64,000 nucleotides of DNA from Caulobacteraceae bacterium (GTDB taxonomy: Bacteria > Pseudomonadota > Alphaproteobacteria > Caulobacterales > Caulobacteraceae), in the NCBI GenBank assembly GCA_947475875.1, contig CANJME010000017.1, positions 1-64,000 of the forward strand, written 5' to 3'. The notes beneath the pieces are model-generated. The model was not told the DNA's origin. It saw nothing but the letters and a program-made list of their open reading frames with translations, and did not search any database. Positions within the stretch are counted from its first letter, which is position 1; every line of letters begins with the position of its first letter. The position numbers and the translations under genes were made by a program. Below are positions 8,443 to 17,776 of this stretch, piece after piece.

Positions 8443-10464
8443 ATGGCCGAGCCGTCAATCATCTTTGATGAGGTCAATCAGCGTCAGGGGGTGTTCACCC
8501 GGCGCGTCTTCCTGCTGGGCGGCCTCACTGCAGGCGCGATGGGGGTGCTGACCGGCAGGCTGGCCCAGATCCAGCTGGTGGAAAACAAGCAGTACCGCGA
8601 ACAGGCCAAGCAGAACCAGTTTCGCCGGACCGTCATTATCCCGCCGCGCGGGGTGATCCTTGACCGCAACGGGGTGTCGCTGGCCTCCAACCGGCCGAGT
8701 TTCAGGGTGATGTTCACGCCCGCCGACGCCCCGGACGCCAATGTGGCGCTGGACGCCATCGCCTCAGTGCTGGAAATCCCGGATGAGCGGCGCGAATCCA
8801 TCCGCCGAGCCATGGCGCGCGCCCCGAAATACCGGCCGATCGAACTGGCCGAAGACATGACCTGGGAGCAGTTCTCGGCGGTCAATATCCGCACGCCCGA
8901 ACTGCCGGGCGTGACGGTGAGCGATTCAAACGCGCGGGTCTATCCGTTCGGCGGCGCCTTTGCCCATGTGGTTGGCTATGTGCACGCGGTCTCGAAGGGT
9001 GACTTCGACCGTCCGGGCATCGTCCGTAACGACCTGACCATGAACCCGGCCTACCGGATCGGCAAGACCGGTGTCGAGCAGGCCCTGGAGGTTCAGTTGC
9101 AGGGCGTGGCCGGAGCCGAGATGAACGAGGTCGACAACAAGGGCCGGGTCGTCCGCCGGCGGGCGGAGGAAGACATCCAGCCGGTCGCCGGCGCGGAGGT
9201 AAAGCTCACCCTCGACGCCGATATCCAGAACCGGGCCATGGAGGTGTTCGGCGAGGAGAGCGGGGCGGCGGTCATGATGGACTGCCGGACGGGAGACATC
9301 CTGTGCCTGGCCTCTGCCCCCGGGTTTGATGCCAACGCCTGGGTCAAGGGCGTGTCGCAGCGCGAGTACGCCGCGCTTAGCGCCTATGAGCGAAAACCCT
9401 TGTTGAACAAGGCGTTCGGCGGCACCTATTTCCCCGGTTCGACCTTCAAGATGACGGTGGCCCTGGCGGCCCTGACGAAAGGAATTCCTGAGACAACCAC
9501 CCACACCTGCACCGGCGGGTGGCCCTACGGTGGTCGGACCTGGCACTGCGACGCCGCGCACGGCACCATCAACATGCACGACGCCATCCGGGTGTCCTGC
9601 GACATCTATTTCTACCAGACCGCAGTCGCCATCGGTCCCGAAGTCATTGCCGAGACGGCGCGAAAGCTGGGCCTGGGCGGGGTGTTCGATGTCGGCATCA
9701 ACACACCGAAGCAAACGCCCGGCACGGTCCCCGACCCGGCCTGGAAGCGCGAGTATTTCAAGAATCGTAACAAGGACCAGATGGCCTGGTACGGTGGTGA
9801 CACGGTCAGCATGGGGATCGGCCAAGGGCTGATCACCGTCAATGCATTGGAACAGTGCGTCATGGTCTCGCGCCTCGCCAACGTGAACCGCAAGGCGCTG
9901 ATTCCGCGGCTGATAAAGTCGGTCGGCGATGCCGAGCAGCCGTCTGGCGCGGCGGTGCCGGATCTGGCTTTTCCACCCGCTCACATCGATTTCATCCGCT
10001 CAGCCATGGCCTCCGTGGTCACCGGCGGCACGGCCGCGAGCTCGGCCCAGCTTAATCTTGGCCCGATCAAGATGGCCGGCAAGACCGGCACGGCCCAGTC
10101 ACACGGGTATGGAACCGGATCGCGCGCCACCTTGCATCTGGGTTGGGACCAGCGCGACCACGCCTGGTTTGTCGCCTTCGCCCCCTATGACGATCCGCGC
10201 TACGCGATTGCCGTGCTGGTCGAACATGGCGGCTGGGGCGCTTCGGCGGCCGCGCCCAGGGCCCGCGAGATCATGCGCACGGCCCTGCTCAAGGACCCGG
10301 ACATTCGCGAGCGGATCAAGAACCCTGCCAGTTTCACTGACCCGTACGGCATTGCGGCGAATGTCGCCGGCCCGGTAAATTCCGCCAGTCCGGTGAAGGA
10401 CTTGCCCGAGTCCGTGGAGCCGCCGCCGCCTCCCGACATCATTCCTGCTGGAGCGCCGCAATGA
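8443..10464 (+). CDS. mrdA: Penicillin-binding protein 2 (elongasome transpeptidase)
   Basis: A class-B PBP that cross-links peptidoglycan during lateral growth. One N-terminal membrane anchor (residues 20-45) is followed by the dimerisation domain with IIPPRGVILDRNG. The transpeptidase domain has the SxxK nucleophile in PGSTFKM (serine near residue 331), SCD as the second motif as in other PBP2 proteins, and the KTGT box in AGKTGTAQ (near 547). The C-terminal 30 residues are proline-rich and probably disordered. Length (673) is slightly above the family mean. It overlaps rodA by ATGA, the standard partnership of SEDS polymerase and class-B PBP. Confidence 0.96.
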   Translation: MAEPSIIFDEVNQRQGVFTRRVFLLGGLTAGAMGVLTGRLAQIQLVENKQYREQAKQNQFRRTVIIPPRGVILDRNGVSLASNRPSFRVMFTPADAPDANVALDAIASVLEIPDERRESIRRAMARAPKYRPIELAEDMTWEQFSAVNIRTPELPGVTVSDSNARVYPFGGAFAHVVGYVHAVSKGDFDRPGIVRNDLTMNPAYRIGKTGVEQALEVQLQGVAGAEMNEVDNKGRVVRRRAEEDIQPVAGAEVKLTLDADIQNRAMEVFGEESGAAVMMDCRTGDILCLASAPGFDANAWVKGVSQREYAALSAYERKPLLNKAFGGTYFPGSTFKMTVALAALTKGIPETTTHTCTGGWPYGGRTWHCDAAHGTINMHDAIRVSCDIYFYQTAVAIGPEVIAETARKLGLGGVFDVGINTPKQTPGTVPDPAWKREYFKNRNKDQMAWYGGDTVSMGIGQGLITVNALEQCVMVSRLANVNRKALIPRLIKSVGDAEQPSGAAVPDLAFPPAHIDFIRSAMASVVTGGTAASSAQLNLGPIKMAGKTGTAQSHGYGTGSRATLHLGWDQRDHAWFVAFAPYDDPRYAIAVLVEHGGWGASAAAPRAREIMRTALLKDPDIRERIKNPASFTDPYGIAANVAGPVNSASPVKDLPESVEPPPPPDIIPAGAPQ

Positions 10465-11618
10465 CCTCCAGCGCCCTGTCCCAGGTCGGCGAGCGCGAGC
10501 GCGCCAGCGTCAAGTTCGCCGAAATCGACTGGCTGCTGTTCACCGTGGTCTGCCTGATCGGCGCGGCGGGCATCGCCATGCTCTATTCCATCGCCGGCTC
10601 GTCGTGGAAGCCGTGGGCGCTCAATCAGGTCCTGAGGTTTGGCGTTGGTGTCGTGCTGATGCTGACTCTGGCTCTGATCAGCCTGAGGGTCGTGTTTTTC
10701 CTGGCCTATCCCATCTACGCCGTGGCCCTGGCGCTGCTTGCCGTCGTGCCGTTCATCGGGACGGAATCGCACGGCGGTCGCCGTTGGCTGGATATCGGGC
10801 CGGTGCAGCTGCAGCCCTCGGAACTGATGAAGATCGGCCTCGTCCTGGCGCTGGCGCGCTTTTATCAGGGCATATCCGCCAAGGAGGCGAACTTTTCGTG
10901 GAAGCTGCTCATTCCGGCGGCCCTGATCGCGGTTCCCGCCGGTCTGGTGAAGATCGAGCCCGATCTTGGCACCTGCATCCTTCTGTTGCTGACGGGCGCC
11001 GCGGTGGTGGTGCTGGCGGGACTGAGCTTTCGGGTCATCGCCGCCGCCGTGGTCGCGGGGCTCGCGTCCATTCCGGTGATTATCGAGTTTGGCCTCGAGC
11101 CCTATCAGCGTGAGCGGATCATGACCATGTTCACCGGCCATGACTCCGATCCTCACGGGGCAGGGTTCCAGATCAAGCAGGGCATTATAGCCATGGGATC
11201 GGGCGGGGTGCTGGGCCGCGGCTATGGGCTGGGATCGCAAAGCCAGCTGAGCTTCGTTCCCGAGAAACACACTGACTTCATCTTCGCGACCTTCGCCGAG
11301 GAGTTCGGTTTTGTGGGCTGCGCTTCGATCCTGTTCCTGTTCGCCCTGGCGATTTTCATTTCCCTGCGCATCGCGGCGGTCTCGCACAGCCATTTCGGCC
11401 GGCTGGCGGCGGCGGGCGTGACCGCTACCTTCGCCGCCTATCTGATGATCAATGGCGCCATGGTCATGGGACTTGCGCCCGTGGTTGGCATTCCCATGCC
11501 GTTGATGAGCTACGGCGGCACCGTGATGCTGACGGTGATGATCGGCTTTGGACTGGTTCAATGCGTGCGGGTTCACCGCTACGACGAGGTCGGCAGCGGC
11601 AGGGGGACCTTGTTCTAG
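10461..11618 (+). CDS. rodA: SEDS-family peptidoglycan glycosyltransferase RodA
   Basis: Polymerises lipid II into glycan strands together with PBP2. The 385-residue, roughly ten-span protein shows the SEDS signatures HGGRRWLDIGPVQLQPSE and GRGYGLGSQSQLSF followed by VPEKHTDFIF with the essential loop aspartate, and ends in the usual VPMPLMSYGGT-like element (IPMPLMSYGGTVM). It is the last gene of the mre operon; its TAG overlaps the stop codon of the convergent pip gene by two bases, leaving no room for a separate intrinsic terminator. Confidence 0.96.
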   Translation: MTSSALSQVGERERASVKFAEIDWLLFTVVCLIGAAGIAMLYSIAGSSWKPWALNQVLRFGVGVVLMLTLALISLRVVFFLAYPIYAVALALLAVVPFIGTESHGGRRWLDIGPVQLQPSELMKIGLVLALARFYQGISAKEANFSWKLLIPAALIAVPAGLVKIEPDLGTCILLLLTGAAVVVLAGLSFRVIAAAVVAGLASIPVIIEFGLEPYQRERIMTMFTGHDSDPHGAGFQIKQGIIAMGSGGVLGRGYGLGSQSQLSFVPEKHTDFIFATFAEEFGFVGCASILFLFALAIFISLRIAAVSHSHFGRLAAAGVTATFAAYLMINGAMVMGLAPVVGIPMPLMSYGGTVMLTVMIGFGLVQCVRVHRYDEVGSGRGTLF

Positions 11619-12607
11619 AGTCTAAGCGCCGCGTCCGTCGCGCGCACCAGTCCATCGATGATGCCCGGCTCGGTCGAGGCATGGCCGGCGTCCCAGATGA
11701 CCTTGAGCTCGCCCTTCGGCCAGGCGCCCGCCAGACGCCAGGCCGACGTCATGGGGGTGACCACATCGAAGCGGCCCTGGACGATCCAACCGGGAATGCC
11801 GGCCAGCACATCGGCGTTCTTGATGATCCAGTCTTCCTCGGGAAAGAAGCCGCTGTTGATGAAGTAGTGGCACTCGATCCGCGCGAAGGCGACGGTGAAG
11901 TCTTCCTCGTTGAACTTGGACGGCCGGGCATCAGGCCCGCGCAGCGAGATGGTGTCACCCTCCCACTGGCTCCAGGCCGCCGCGGCTTCGACCCGGACCG
12001 CCCGGTCGGGATGGGTGAGCCGGCGGTGATAGGCGCCGACCATGTCGCCGCGTTCGGCCGGCGGGATGGGGGCCACAAAGCCTTCCCAAGCGTCAGGGAA
12101 CATCATCGAGGCGCCGCGCTGATAAAACCAGTCCAGCTCCGGTTGGGTCAGCAGGAAGATGCCGCGCAGGACAAGGGACTCAACGCGCTCGGGATGTTTT
12201 ATCGCGTAGGCCAGCGCCAGGGTCGAGCCCCAGGAGCCGCCGAACACGCACCATTTCTCGACTCCGAGATGCTTCCGCAGCAGCTCGATATCGTCGATCA
12301 GGTCCCAGGTGGTGTTGTCCTCGAGGCTGGCGTTCGGCGTCGAGCGCCCGCAGCCGCGCTGATCGAGCAGCACCATCCGCCAGGCCTTGGGATCGAAAAA
12401 ACGGCGCATGGTCGGGTTGATCGCCCCGCCCGGACCGCCATGCAGGATCACACAGGGTTTGCCCGTGGGCGCGCCGCATTCCTCGTAATAGATCTCATGG
12501 ACGCTGTCCGTCGGCAGCCAGCCACGGGCGAAGGGTTCGTTCTCTGGATAGAGACCGCGTCGCGAAGCCGAAGCGCCGGCAGGAGGGCTGGTGAGGGAGT
12601 GATCCAT
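11615..12607 (-). CDS. pip: Proline iminopeptidase
   Basis: An alpha/beta-hydrolase (peptidase S33) that removes N-terminal proline from peptides. Within 330 residues it has the oxyanion-region HGGPGGAINP, the LLDQRGCGRS motif with the conserved arginine, the nucleophile elbow GGSWGSTLALAYA, and the C-terminal Asp and His regions (GRFDVVTP and WDAGHAS). The start at 12607 is chosen because homologues begin shortly before the GLYPENEPFARGWL segment; the frame is open for another 84 codons upstream, but that part overlaps the DUF423 gene and does not resemble the family. It converges with rodA. Confidence 0.94.
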   Translation of the reverse strand: MDHSLTSPPAGASASRRGLYPENEPFARGWLPTDSVHEIYYEECGAPTGKPCVILHGGPGGAINPTMRRFFDPKAWRMVLLDQRGCGRSTPNASLEDNTTWDLIDDIELLRKHLGVEKWCVFGGSWGSTLALAYAIKHPERVESLVLRGIFLLTQPELDWFYQRGASMMFPDAWEGFVAPIPPAERGDMVGAYHRRLTHPDRAVRVEAAAAWSQWEGDTISLRGPDARPSKFNEEDFTVAFARIECHYFINSGFFPEEDWIIKNADVLAGIPGWIVQGRFDVVTPMTSAWRLAGAWPKGELKVIWDAGHASTEPGIIDGLVRATDAALRL

Positions 12608-12680
12608 GGGCGGCGGACCATAGCCCGCAAAGGCTGGGGGCAACCAGAGGCGATGAAGCCTTGCCGGAAAAAAGTGTGGT

Positions 12681-13061
12681 TCAGCCGACCCGCTTGGGGT
12701 CGATATCCAGCGCCGCCCAGGCCAGGACCGCCCAGCCGATGATGAAGGCAACGCCCCCCAGCGGCGTGATCGCGCCCAGCCAGCTTGGCCCACCGAGCGC
12801 CATGGCGAAGAGCGAGCCGGAAAACAGCAATATGCCGGCCAGAAAGAAGGCAGGGGCAAAGCGGGCCTTGCGGGCGTCTAGGGTCATGAAGATCGCGCAG
12901 GCGAAGGTCGCCATGGCGTGCATGAAGGCGTAGGTCGCGCCGGTGTGCAGAAGCTCGATCGATCGGGGATCGCTCATGCCGTGGGCGGCGAAGGCCCCGC
13001 CGACCACGGCCAGAAGGCCCGCGAGGGCGGCCAGACACATCCAGACTTTGCGGCTCCACAT
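12681..13061 (-). CDS. DUF423 small membrane protein
   Basis: A 126-residue inner-membrane protein with four hydrophobic spans, starting MWSRKVWMCLAALAGLLAV and including the family-typical AAHGMSD, GATYAFMHAMA and LGGPSWLGAITPLGG segments. DUF423 (YwdK/YgdD type) proteins have no established biochemical role. It lies directly downstream of the epimerase gene on the same strand and may be cotranscribed. Confidence 0.88.
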   Translation of the reverse strand: MWSRKVWMCLAALAGLLAVVGGAFAAHGMSDPRSIELLHTGATYAFMHAMATFACAIFMTLDARKARFAPAFFLAGILLFSGSLFAMALGGPSWLGAITPLGGVAFIIGWAVLAWAALDIDPKRVG

Positions 13062-13066
13062 GTCGT

Positions 13067-14044
13067 CTATCCCCAGAGCGCCGCATCGGGCGGGTAAATG
13101 GTGGAGCCTTCGTAGCGCAGACCGGGCTCGCGGTCTTTGGCCAGCAGCAGTGGGCCATCGAGATCGACCACGGCGGCGCCCTGGGCGATCAGCATGGCCG
13201 GGGCCATCGACAGCGAGGTGGCGACCATGCAGCCGGCCATGATTTCCAGGCCCGCCGCTCGCGCCCGGGCCGTGAGCGCAAGCGCCTCGGTCAGTCCGCC
13301 GGTCTTGTCGAGCTTGATGTTCACGCAGCCGTAGCGGCGGGCGCAGAGATCAAGGTCGCCGGGCAAATGCAGGCTCTCGTCGGCGCAGAGCAGGATGGGT
13401 GAGGCATAACCTTCCAGCGCCTCATCGGACCCAGCGGGCAGGGGCTGTTCGATCATCGTCACGCCAAGCCGTTTAAAATCCGGGGCGAGTCGCTTGAGAT
13501 CTTCGAAAGGGAGAGCCTCGTTGGCGTCGACGACAAGTTGAGCTGCCGGCGCGGATTCGTGCACCGCCTCAACGCGGGCAAGGTCGTCCGGGCCACCGAT
13601 CTTGAGCTTGAGCCAGGGCCGGCCGGCGGCCGCGCTGGCGTCGGCGGCCATCTTGGCGGCGTCCGCCAGGCTGATGGTGAAACAGGTGGTGACCGGACCG
13701 GGCGCCGGAAGGCCGGCCAAGGTCCAGGCGCGCAAGCCTGCCTGCTTGGACTCCAGATCCCAGAAGGCGCAGTCGACGGCGTTGCGGGCAGCGCCCGGCG
13801 GCAGCAGGGTCTGCAGTGCGATGCGATCAGCGCCGGCTTCGAGGGCCGGGCGGACGGCCTCGATGGCCGCGATGACGCCGTCGACGGTTTCGCCATAGCG
13901 GGGGTAGGGAGTGCATTCGCCCCGGCCGCGGGCCTCGCCGCTGTCCAGTTCAACCACGACCACGGCGGCCTCGGTCTTGGAGCCGCGCGAGATGGTGAAG
14001 ACGCCGGCGATCGGCCAGCGTTCCTCGTAGGTCCTCAGCTTCAC
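13067..14044 (-). CDS. Dipeptide (L-Ala-D/L-Glu) epimerase
   Basis: A 325-residue enolase-superfamily enzyme of the muconate-lactonizing subgroup. Visible catalytic features are KLKIGG (the KxK acid/base lysines), VDANEA, EQPLP and CADES for the three metal-binding acidic residues, and NIKLDKTGG with the second lysine. These match L-Ala-D/L-Glu epimerases, which recycle murein peptides. Its first codon overlaps the stop of the upstream TipN-like gene by ATGA, so translation is probably coupled. The exact dipeptide specificity is not readable from sequence. Confidence 0.85.
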   Translation of the reverse strand: MKLRTYEERWPIAGVFTISRGSKTEAAVVVVELDSGEARGRGECTPYPRYGETVDGVIAAIEAVRPALEAGADRIALQTLLPPGAARNAVDCAFWDLESKQAGLRAWTLAGLPAPGPVTTCFTISLADAAKMAADASAAAGRPWLKLKIGGPDDLARVEAVHESAPAAQLVVDANEALPFEDLKRLAPDFKRLGVTMIEQPLPAGSDEALEGYASPILLCADESLHLPGDLDLCARRYGCVNIKLDKTGGLTEALALTARARAAGLEIMAGCMVATSLSMAPAMLIAQGAAVVDLDGPLLLAKDREPGLRYEGSTIYPPDAALWG

Positions 14045-16563
14045 GTGGTCTCGCCGACCGCTGCGTCGACCAGCAGGAAGGCCCGTCCCTCGGCGGTGGC
14101 CAGGAGGACGCCGATGGCAAAACCTTCACGATCCTTGGTGGCGGCCTCGTCCAGCTGAGCCTCGAAGCTCGTCTTGAAGGCAGCCGCCTGATCACGCATC
14201 GACGGCACGGTCAGGATGCTGCGAGACAGGCGCCGCATGGCGACGGGCGCGAGACGCCGGACGATTTCGCGGGCGCCGCCGTGGTCGCCGGCCTGCAGCA
14301 CGGGCGCGATCTCGTCCAACCGGCTTTGCGGCAACAAAGCCTCAGGATCGATGCCGAGGCCGGTGATCTCGTCCAGAAAGCCGCGCTCAGGATCGACCTT
14401 TGCCTTTGGCGATCCGCCGTCCACCGAGGACAGCAGTTCACGCCAGGTCCAGCCGTCTTCTTCGGAGCGGGCCGGATGCACCGGCGGCTCCTCGCTGGGC
14501 GGCGCAGGAGCGGGCTCGGCGACGGCGTCAATGGACGAAGGTCGAAGTCGCAGGCGCGGCCGCTCACCCGTATCTGTGACGGGAGGGGGGGCAGGCTGCG
14601 CCAGGTCGGGCATGCGCGGCGGCACGGTGCGCGCGGGCCGGGGCGAGGGCGCGCCGCCGCCGACAGCGCCCATCAGCCGGACGGCCTCGCTCAGCATCTC
14701 GTAGTTGCGGCGCACGCGCTCGTGGAAGGCCGCGTCGATGGCCTGGGTTTCCTCGGCGGCCTTGCGGGCGGTGTCGAGCAGTTCCTCGACACCCTGTTCG
14801 ACCGCGGCCTTCACCTCGGCGCTACGGGCGCGGGCCTCGGCCGGCATGTTGCTGGCGCGAGCATCGACCTCGCGCAGCAGGCCTTCCAGCTGATGAATGG
14901 TTGCTCGGGCGGCGTCCAGACCTTCGACGAGCCGAGACCCGGCGCGGCGGCCGGCGTCTTCCACCAGACTAACCGACTGGTCGATCAGGGCCTGGGCCTC
15001 GCTGAAGCGGGCCTCGAACGAGGCGTCGGCCTTCTGGCCGGCCATGTCGGCCGCGTGGCTGAGCGCATCGATACGTTGACGGGCGCTCTCGGCCTGGGCC
15101 TCTGTGGCGGCGCGGGCCTCGGCGGCGGATCTGGCCAGGCTCTCGAGCGTGCGTTGCGCCTCGGCGCTGAAGGTCTCGCGTTCGTGGCGGGCGGCTTCGG
15201 AGATGGCGCCGATGGATTTCAGGGTCGAGGCGCCGAACAGGTCGCGTTCCTCGGCGGCGGCCTCGGCCACGTCACGGAACTGTTCGGCGGTGGCTGAAAC
15301 GAGGTCGCGCAGGGATTCGCCGCTGGCGTTGGCGCTGATGGAGAGGTCCGCGGCGCCATGGCGCAGCTGGTCGAGCACTTCGGTGAGCTGGGCCTGCTGG
15401 GTTTCGATCTGGGCGGCGAAGTCCTCCTGGTCCTCGCGCAGCTGGTGCGAGACCGAGACGATGGCGGCGCGCTGTTCGGCCAGGGTCTCCTCAACCGAAC
15501 GGACCTGTTCGATGACAAAGGTTCCGGCGGTTTCCAGCCGTGTCGCCTGGCGGGAGAGGTCATCACCGGCGGTCTGGGCGGCCTGGGTGGTTTCTGCGGC
15601 GGCGGCGGCGAGATCGCCGGTGCGCGCATTGAGGGTGGCTTCGGCTTCGCGCAGCTGGGTTTCGGCCAGATCCGAGGCCTCGGCGACCATGCGGGCCTGG
15701 CGGGCGATGGCCTCGGCGGTGGACTCCACCTGCCGCCCCAGATCGCCGGAAAGGGATTCCAGCGCGCGGCGCTCGTCGCCGATCGACTGGGTGAGCGCGG
15801 CAGCCGTGCGGGCGGCGCTGGCGGCGGCCTCGACCAGTTGGGCGGTTTCGGCCGCCAGCACTTCGCGCAGGGTTGTCAGTTCGTGCCGGGCCTGGGCGGC
15901 GGCGGTCACCGCGCTCTCGATCTCGTTTCGAACCAGGGTGACGGCGCGGCTGGTTTCGCGGGAGGCCAGACTCGCCGGCTCCATCATGTCCATCGCCTGA
16001 GCGCGGCTGGTGCGAGCCTCGGCGGCGAGGCGCGCGCCCTGGCTGGCGGTGTAGGCCACGGCCCAGAAGACAGCGATCATGCCGGCGGCGATGATGCCGA
16101 CCACGGTCATGGCTACCGGCTCAAGCGTCAGGGATTTGATGTCGTAGACATAGCCGGAGAAAAAAGCGCCCAGCAGGGCGACCCAGATCACCGATATCCC
16201 GGCGGCCAGGCCATAGACCCAGCGGCCGGAGGGCGGCGGCGCGGCTGGAGCTGGCGCCTTGACCAAGCGCTTGCCGGGGGCTTTGCGCGGGGTTTCCTGC
16301 ACCGCCGTGGAGGTCTTGAGTTCGGTGATCACGGCGGTCAGCGGCTCGAAAGTCTTTGCGGCCTTGGCGGGTTTTTCATCGGGAGTGGCCTCGGCGGCGA
16401 AAATGCCCTGGGGACCGGTCTCAATGTCGGGGGTGGATATCTCCAGGTCGGCGTCCGGTTCAGCCTCGGGCGCGAGCTCCACGGCCGCCGCCTCGGCAAG
16501 CGTCGAGGCGGGCTCGTCCTCTCCCGAAAAATCGGCCGGCGGCGGTGGTTTGTTGCGCTTCAT
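14041..16563 (-). CDS. tipN: TipN-like polar coiled-coil membrane protein
   Basis: The 840-residue product begins with about 110 acidic, proline-rich residues, then has two close transmembrane helices (about 115-139 and 149-172), then roughly 470 residues of Ala/Glu/Arg-rich coiled coil, a proline-rich linker, and a conserved-looking C-terminal domain starting WTWRELLSSVDGG. This is the architecture of TipN, the Caulobacter new-pole birth-scar protein that orients division and flagellum placement; identification is by architecture and family context, not alignment. The start is the ATG at 16563 because the 28 codons above it lie in non-conserved, arginine-rich sequence. The end overlaps the epimerase gene by four bases. 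Confidence 0.65.
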   Translation of the reverse strand: MKRNKPPPPADFSGEDEPASTLAEAAAVELAPEAEPDADLEISTPDIETGPQGIFAAEATPDEKPAKAAKTFEPLTAVITELKTSTAVQETPRKAPGKRLVKAPAPAAPPPSGRWVYGLAAGISVIWVALLGAFFSGYVYDIKSLTLEPVAMTVVGIIAAGMIAVFWAVAYTASQGARLAAEARTSRAQAMDMMEPASLASRETSRAVTLVRNEIESAVTAAAQARHELTTLREVLAAETAQLVEAAASAARTAAALTQSIGDERRALESLSGDLGRQVESTAEAIARQARMVAEASDLAETQLREAEATLNARTGDLAAAAAETTQAAQTAGDDLSRQATRLETAGTFVIEQVRSVEETLAEQRAAIVSVSHQLREDQEDFAAQIETQQAQLTEVLDQLRHGAADLSISANASGESLRDLVSATAEQFRDVAEAAAEERDLFGASTLKSIGAISEAARHERETFSAEAQRTLESLARSAAEARAATEAQAESARQRIDALSHAADMAGQKADASFEARFSEAQALIDQSVSLVEDAGRRAGSRLVEGLDAARATIHQLEGLLREVDARASNMPAEARARSAEVKAAVEQGVEELLDTARKAAEETQAIDAAFHERVRRNYEMLSEAVRLMGAVGGGAPSPRPARTVPPRMPDLAQPAPPPVTDTGERPRLRLRPSSIDAVAEPAPAPPSEEPPVHPARSEEDGWTWRELLSSVDGGSPKAKVDPERGFLDEITGLGIDPEALLPQSRLDEIAPVLQAGDHGGAREIVRRLAPVAMRRLSRSILTVPSMRDQAAAFKTSFEAQLDEAATKDREGFAIGVLLATAEGRAFLLVDAAVGETT

Positions 16564-16660
16564 GCGCCCCCGAATTCCTTTGGTGCGGGCGCGCCCCTGC
16601 GGCACCGCGCGAGGAACGAAATAAACACGCCTCAGGGGCGCCCGCAAACCGCCATTGCGG

Positions 16661-17776
16661 TTAGCCTTGCGAAAAGGGCGAATAGTCGCGGGCCAGGGCG
16701 GCCATTTCGTCGGCGACGGCGGCGCGTTCCTGTTCGAGATAGCGCGCGACGGGCGCGCGAAGGCCCGGATCGGCGATGTAATGGGCTGAATAGACCGGGG
16801 CGGGCAGATAACCGCGGGCGATCTTGTGGGGACCCTGAGCGCCCGCCTCGACCCGCGAAAGACCCAGGGCGATGGCCTGCTCTATGGCCTGGTAATAACA
16901 GAGCTCGAAATGCAGGAAGGGGATATCCTCGACACTGCCCCAATTGCGGCCGTAGAGGGCGTCCGCGCCCATCAGATTGAGCGCGCCGGCCACCCACCGC
17001 CCCGCTCGCCGGGCCATGATCAGCAGAACCTTGTCGGCCATTCGCTCGCCGAGCAGCGAGAAGAACTGGCGATTGAGATAGGGGCGGCCCCACTTGCGCG
17101 AGCCGGTATCCATGTAGAAGGCGAAAAAGGCGTCCCAGTGGGCTTCGGTAAGATCCGGGCCGGTCAGGGCGACGATCTCCAGGCCTTCGGCCGCGAGGCG
17201 CCGTTCGCGGCGGATGGTCTTGCGGTGGCTGGAGGACAGGGAAGTCAGGAAATCGTCGAACGTAGCGTACCCGTTGTTTTTACAATGAAATTGCAGGTCC
17301 TGGCGCAACAGCAGGCCCGCCTCGCCCGCCAGCTTCCATTCGTCTTCCTCCAGGAAGGTGATGTGCAAGGACGAGGCCGATAAGGGCCGGGTCAGGCCCG
17401 CGGCGGCGGTGAGCAGGGCGCGCCTGGCGGCAGGGTCGGGGCCCATCAGGCGCGGGCCGGTGACCGGGGTGAACGGAACTGCTGACTGCAGCTTGGGATA
17501 ATACGCTCCGCCGGCCCGCTCATAGGCCTGGGCCCAGCCATGATCGAAGACGTACTCGCCCTGGCTGTGAGTCTTCAGATAGAGCGGCATGACCGCGCCA
17601 TCGAGGGCAAGGTGACAGGGCGACCAGCCGGTTTGGGCGGAAACGCAACCGCTTTCCTCAAGGATATGCAGAAAATCGTAGCTGACGAACGGATTGCCGG
17701 ATGAAGCCGCGGCCGCGTCCCAGACCTCTCGGCCGATTTCAGTGATGGAAGCGTGGACCGACGGGGCCCGGCTCAG
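16661..17776 (-). CDS. COG3146/DUF482 GNAT-fold protein, probable CTG start
   Basis: The first ATG gives only 309 residues (from 17590), but the same frame continues upstream with good family resemblance: ASITEIGREVWDAAAA, then NPFVSYDFLHILEESG and TGWSPCHLAL, which are the normal N-terminal motifs of these roughly 380-residue proteins. The in-frame stop is at 17780-17782 and no ATG, GTG or TTG lies between it and the conserved part. The only near-cognate codon is CTG at 17776, which overlaps the stop of the upstream gene as CTGA. The family, once labelled peptidoglycan-biosynthesis-related, has a FemAB/GNAT-like fold; the substrate is unknown. Core motifs include SSSHRKTIRRERR and GRNWGSVEDIPFLHFELCYY. 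Confidence 0.82.
   Translation of the reverse strand: MSRAPSVHASITEIGREVWDAAAASSGNPFVSYDFLHILEESGCVSAQTGWSPCHLALDGAVMPLYLKTHSQGEYVFDHGWAQAYERAGGAYYPKLQSAVPFTPVTGPRLMGPDPAARRALLTAAAGLTRPLSASSLHITFLEEDEWKLAGEAGLLLRQDLQFHCKNNGYATFDDFLTSLSSSHRKTIRRERRLAAEGLEIVALTGPDLTEAHWDAFFAFYMDTGSRKWGRPYLNRQFFSLLGERMADKVLLIMARRAGRWVAGALNLMGADALYGRNWGSVEDIPFLHFELCYYQAIEQAIALGLSRVEAGAQGPHKIARGYLPAPVYSAHYIADPGLRAPVARYLEQERAAVADEMAALARDYSPFSQG

Noticed and set aside
11561-12742. Long plus-strand open frame opposite pip
   Set aside because: It mirrors the minus-strand proline iminopeptidase gene, has no family-like motifs, and reflects high GC codon bias.
14281-16980. Long plus-strand open frames opposite the TipN-like gene
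   Set aside because: Low-complexity translations produced by the alanine/glutamate codons of the coiled coil; no ribosome sites.
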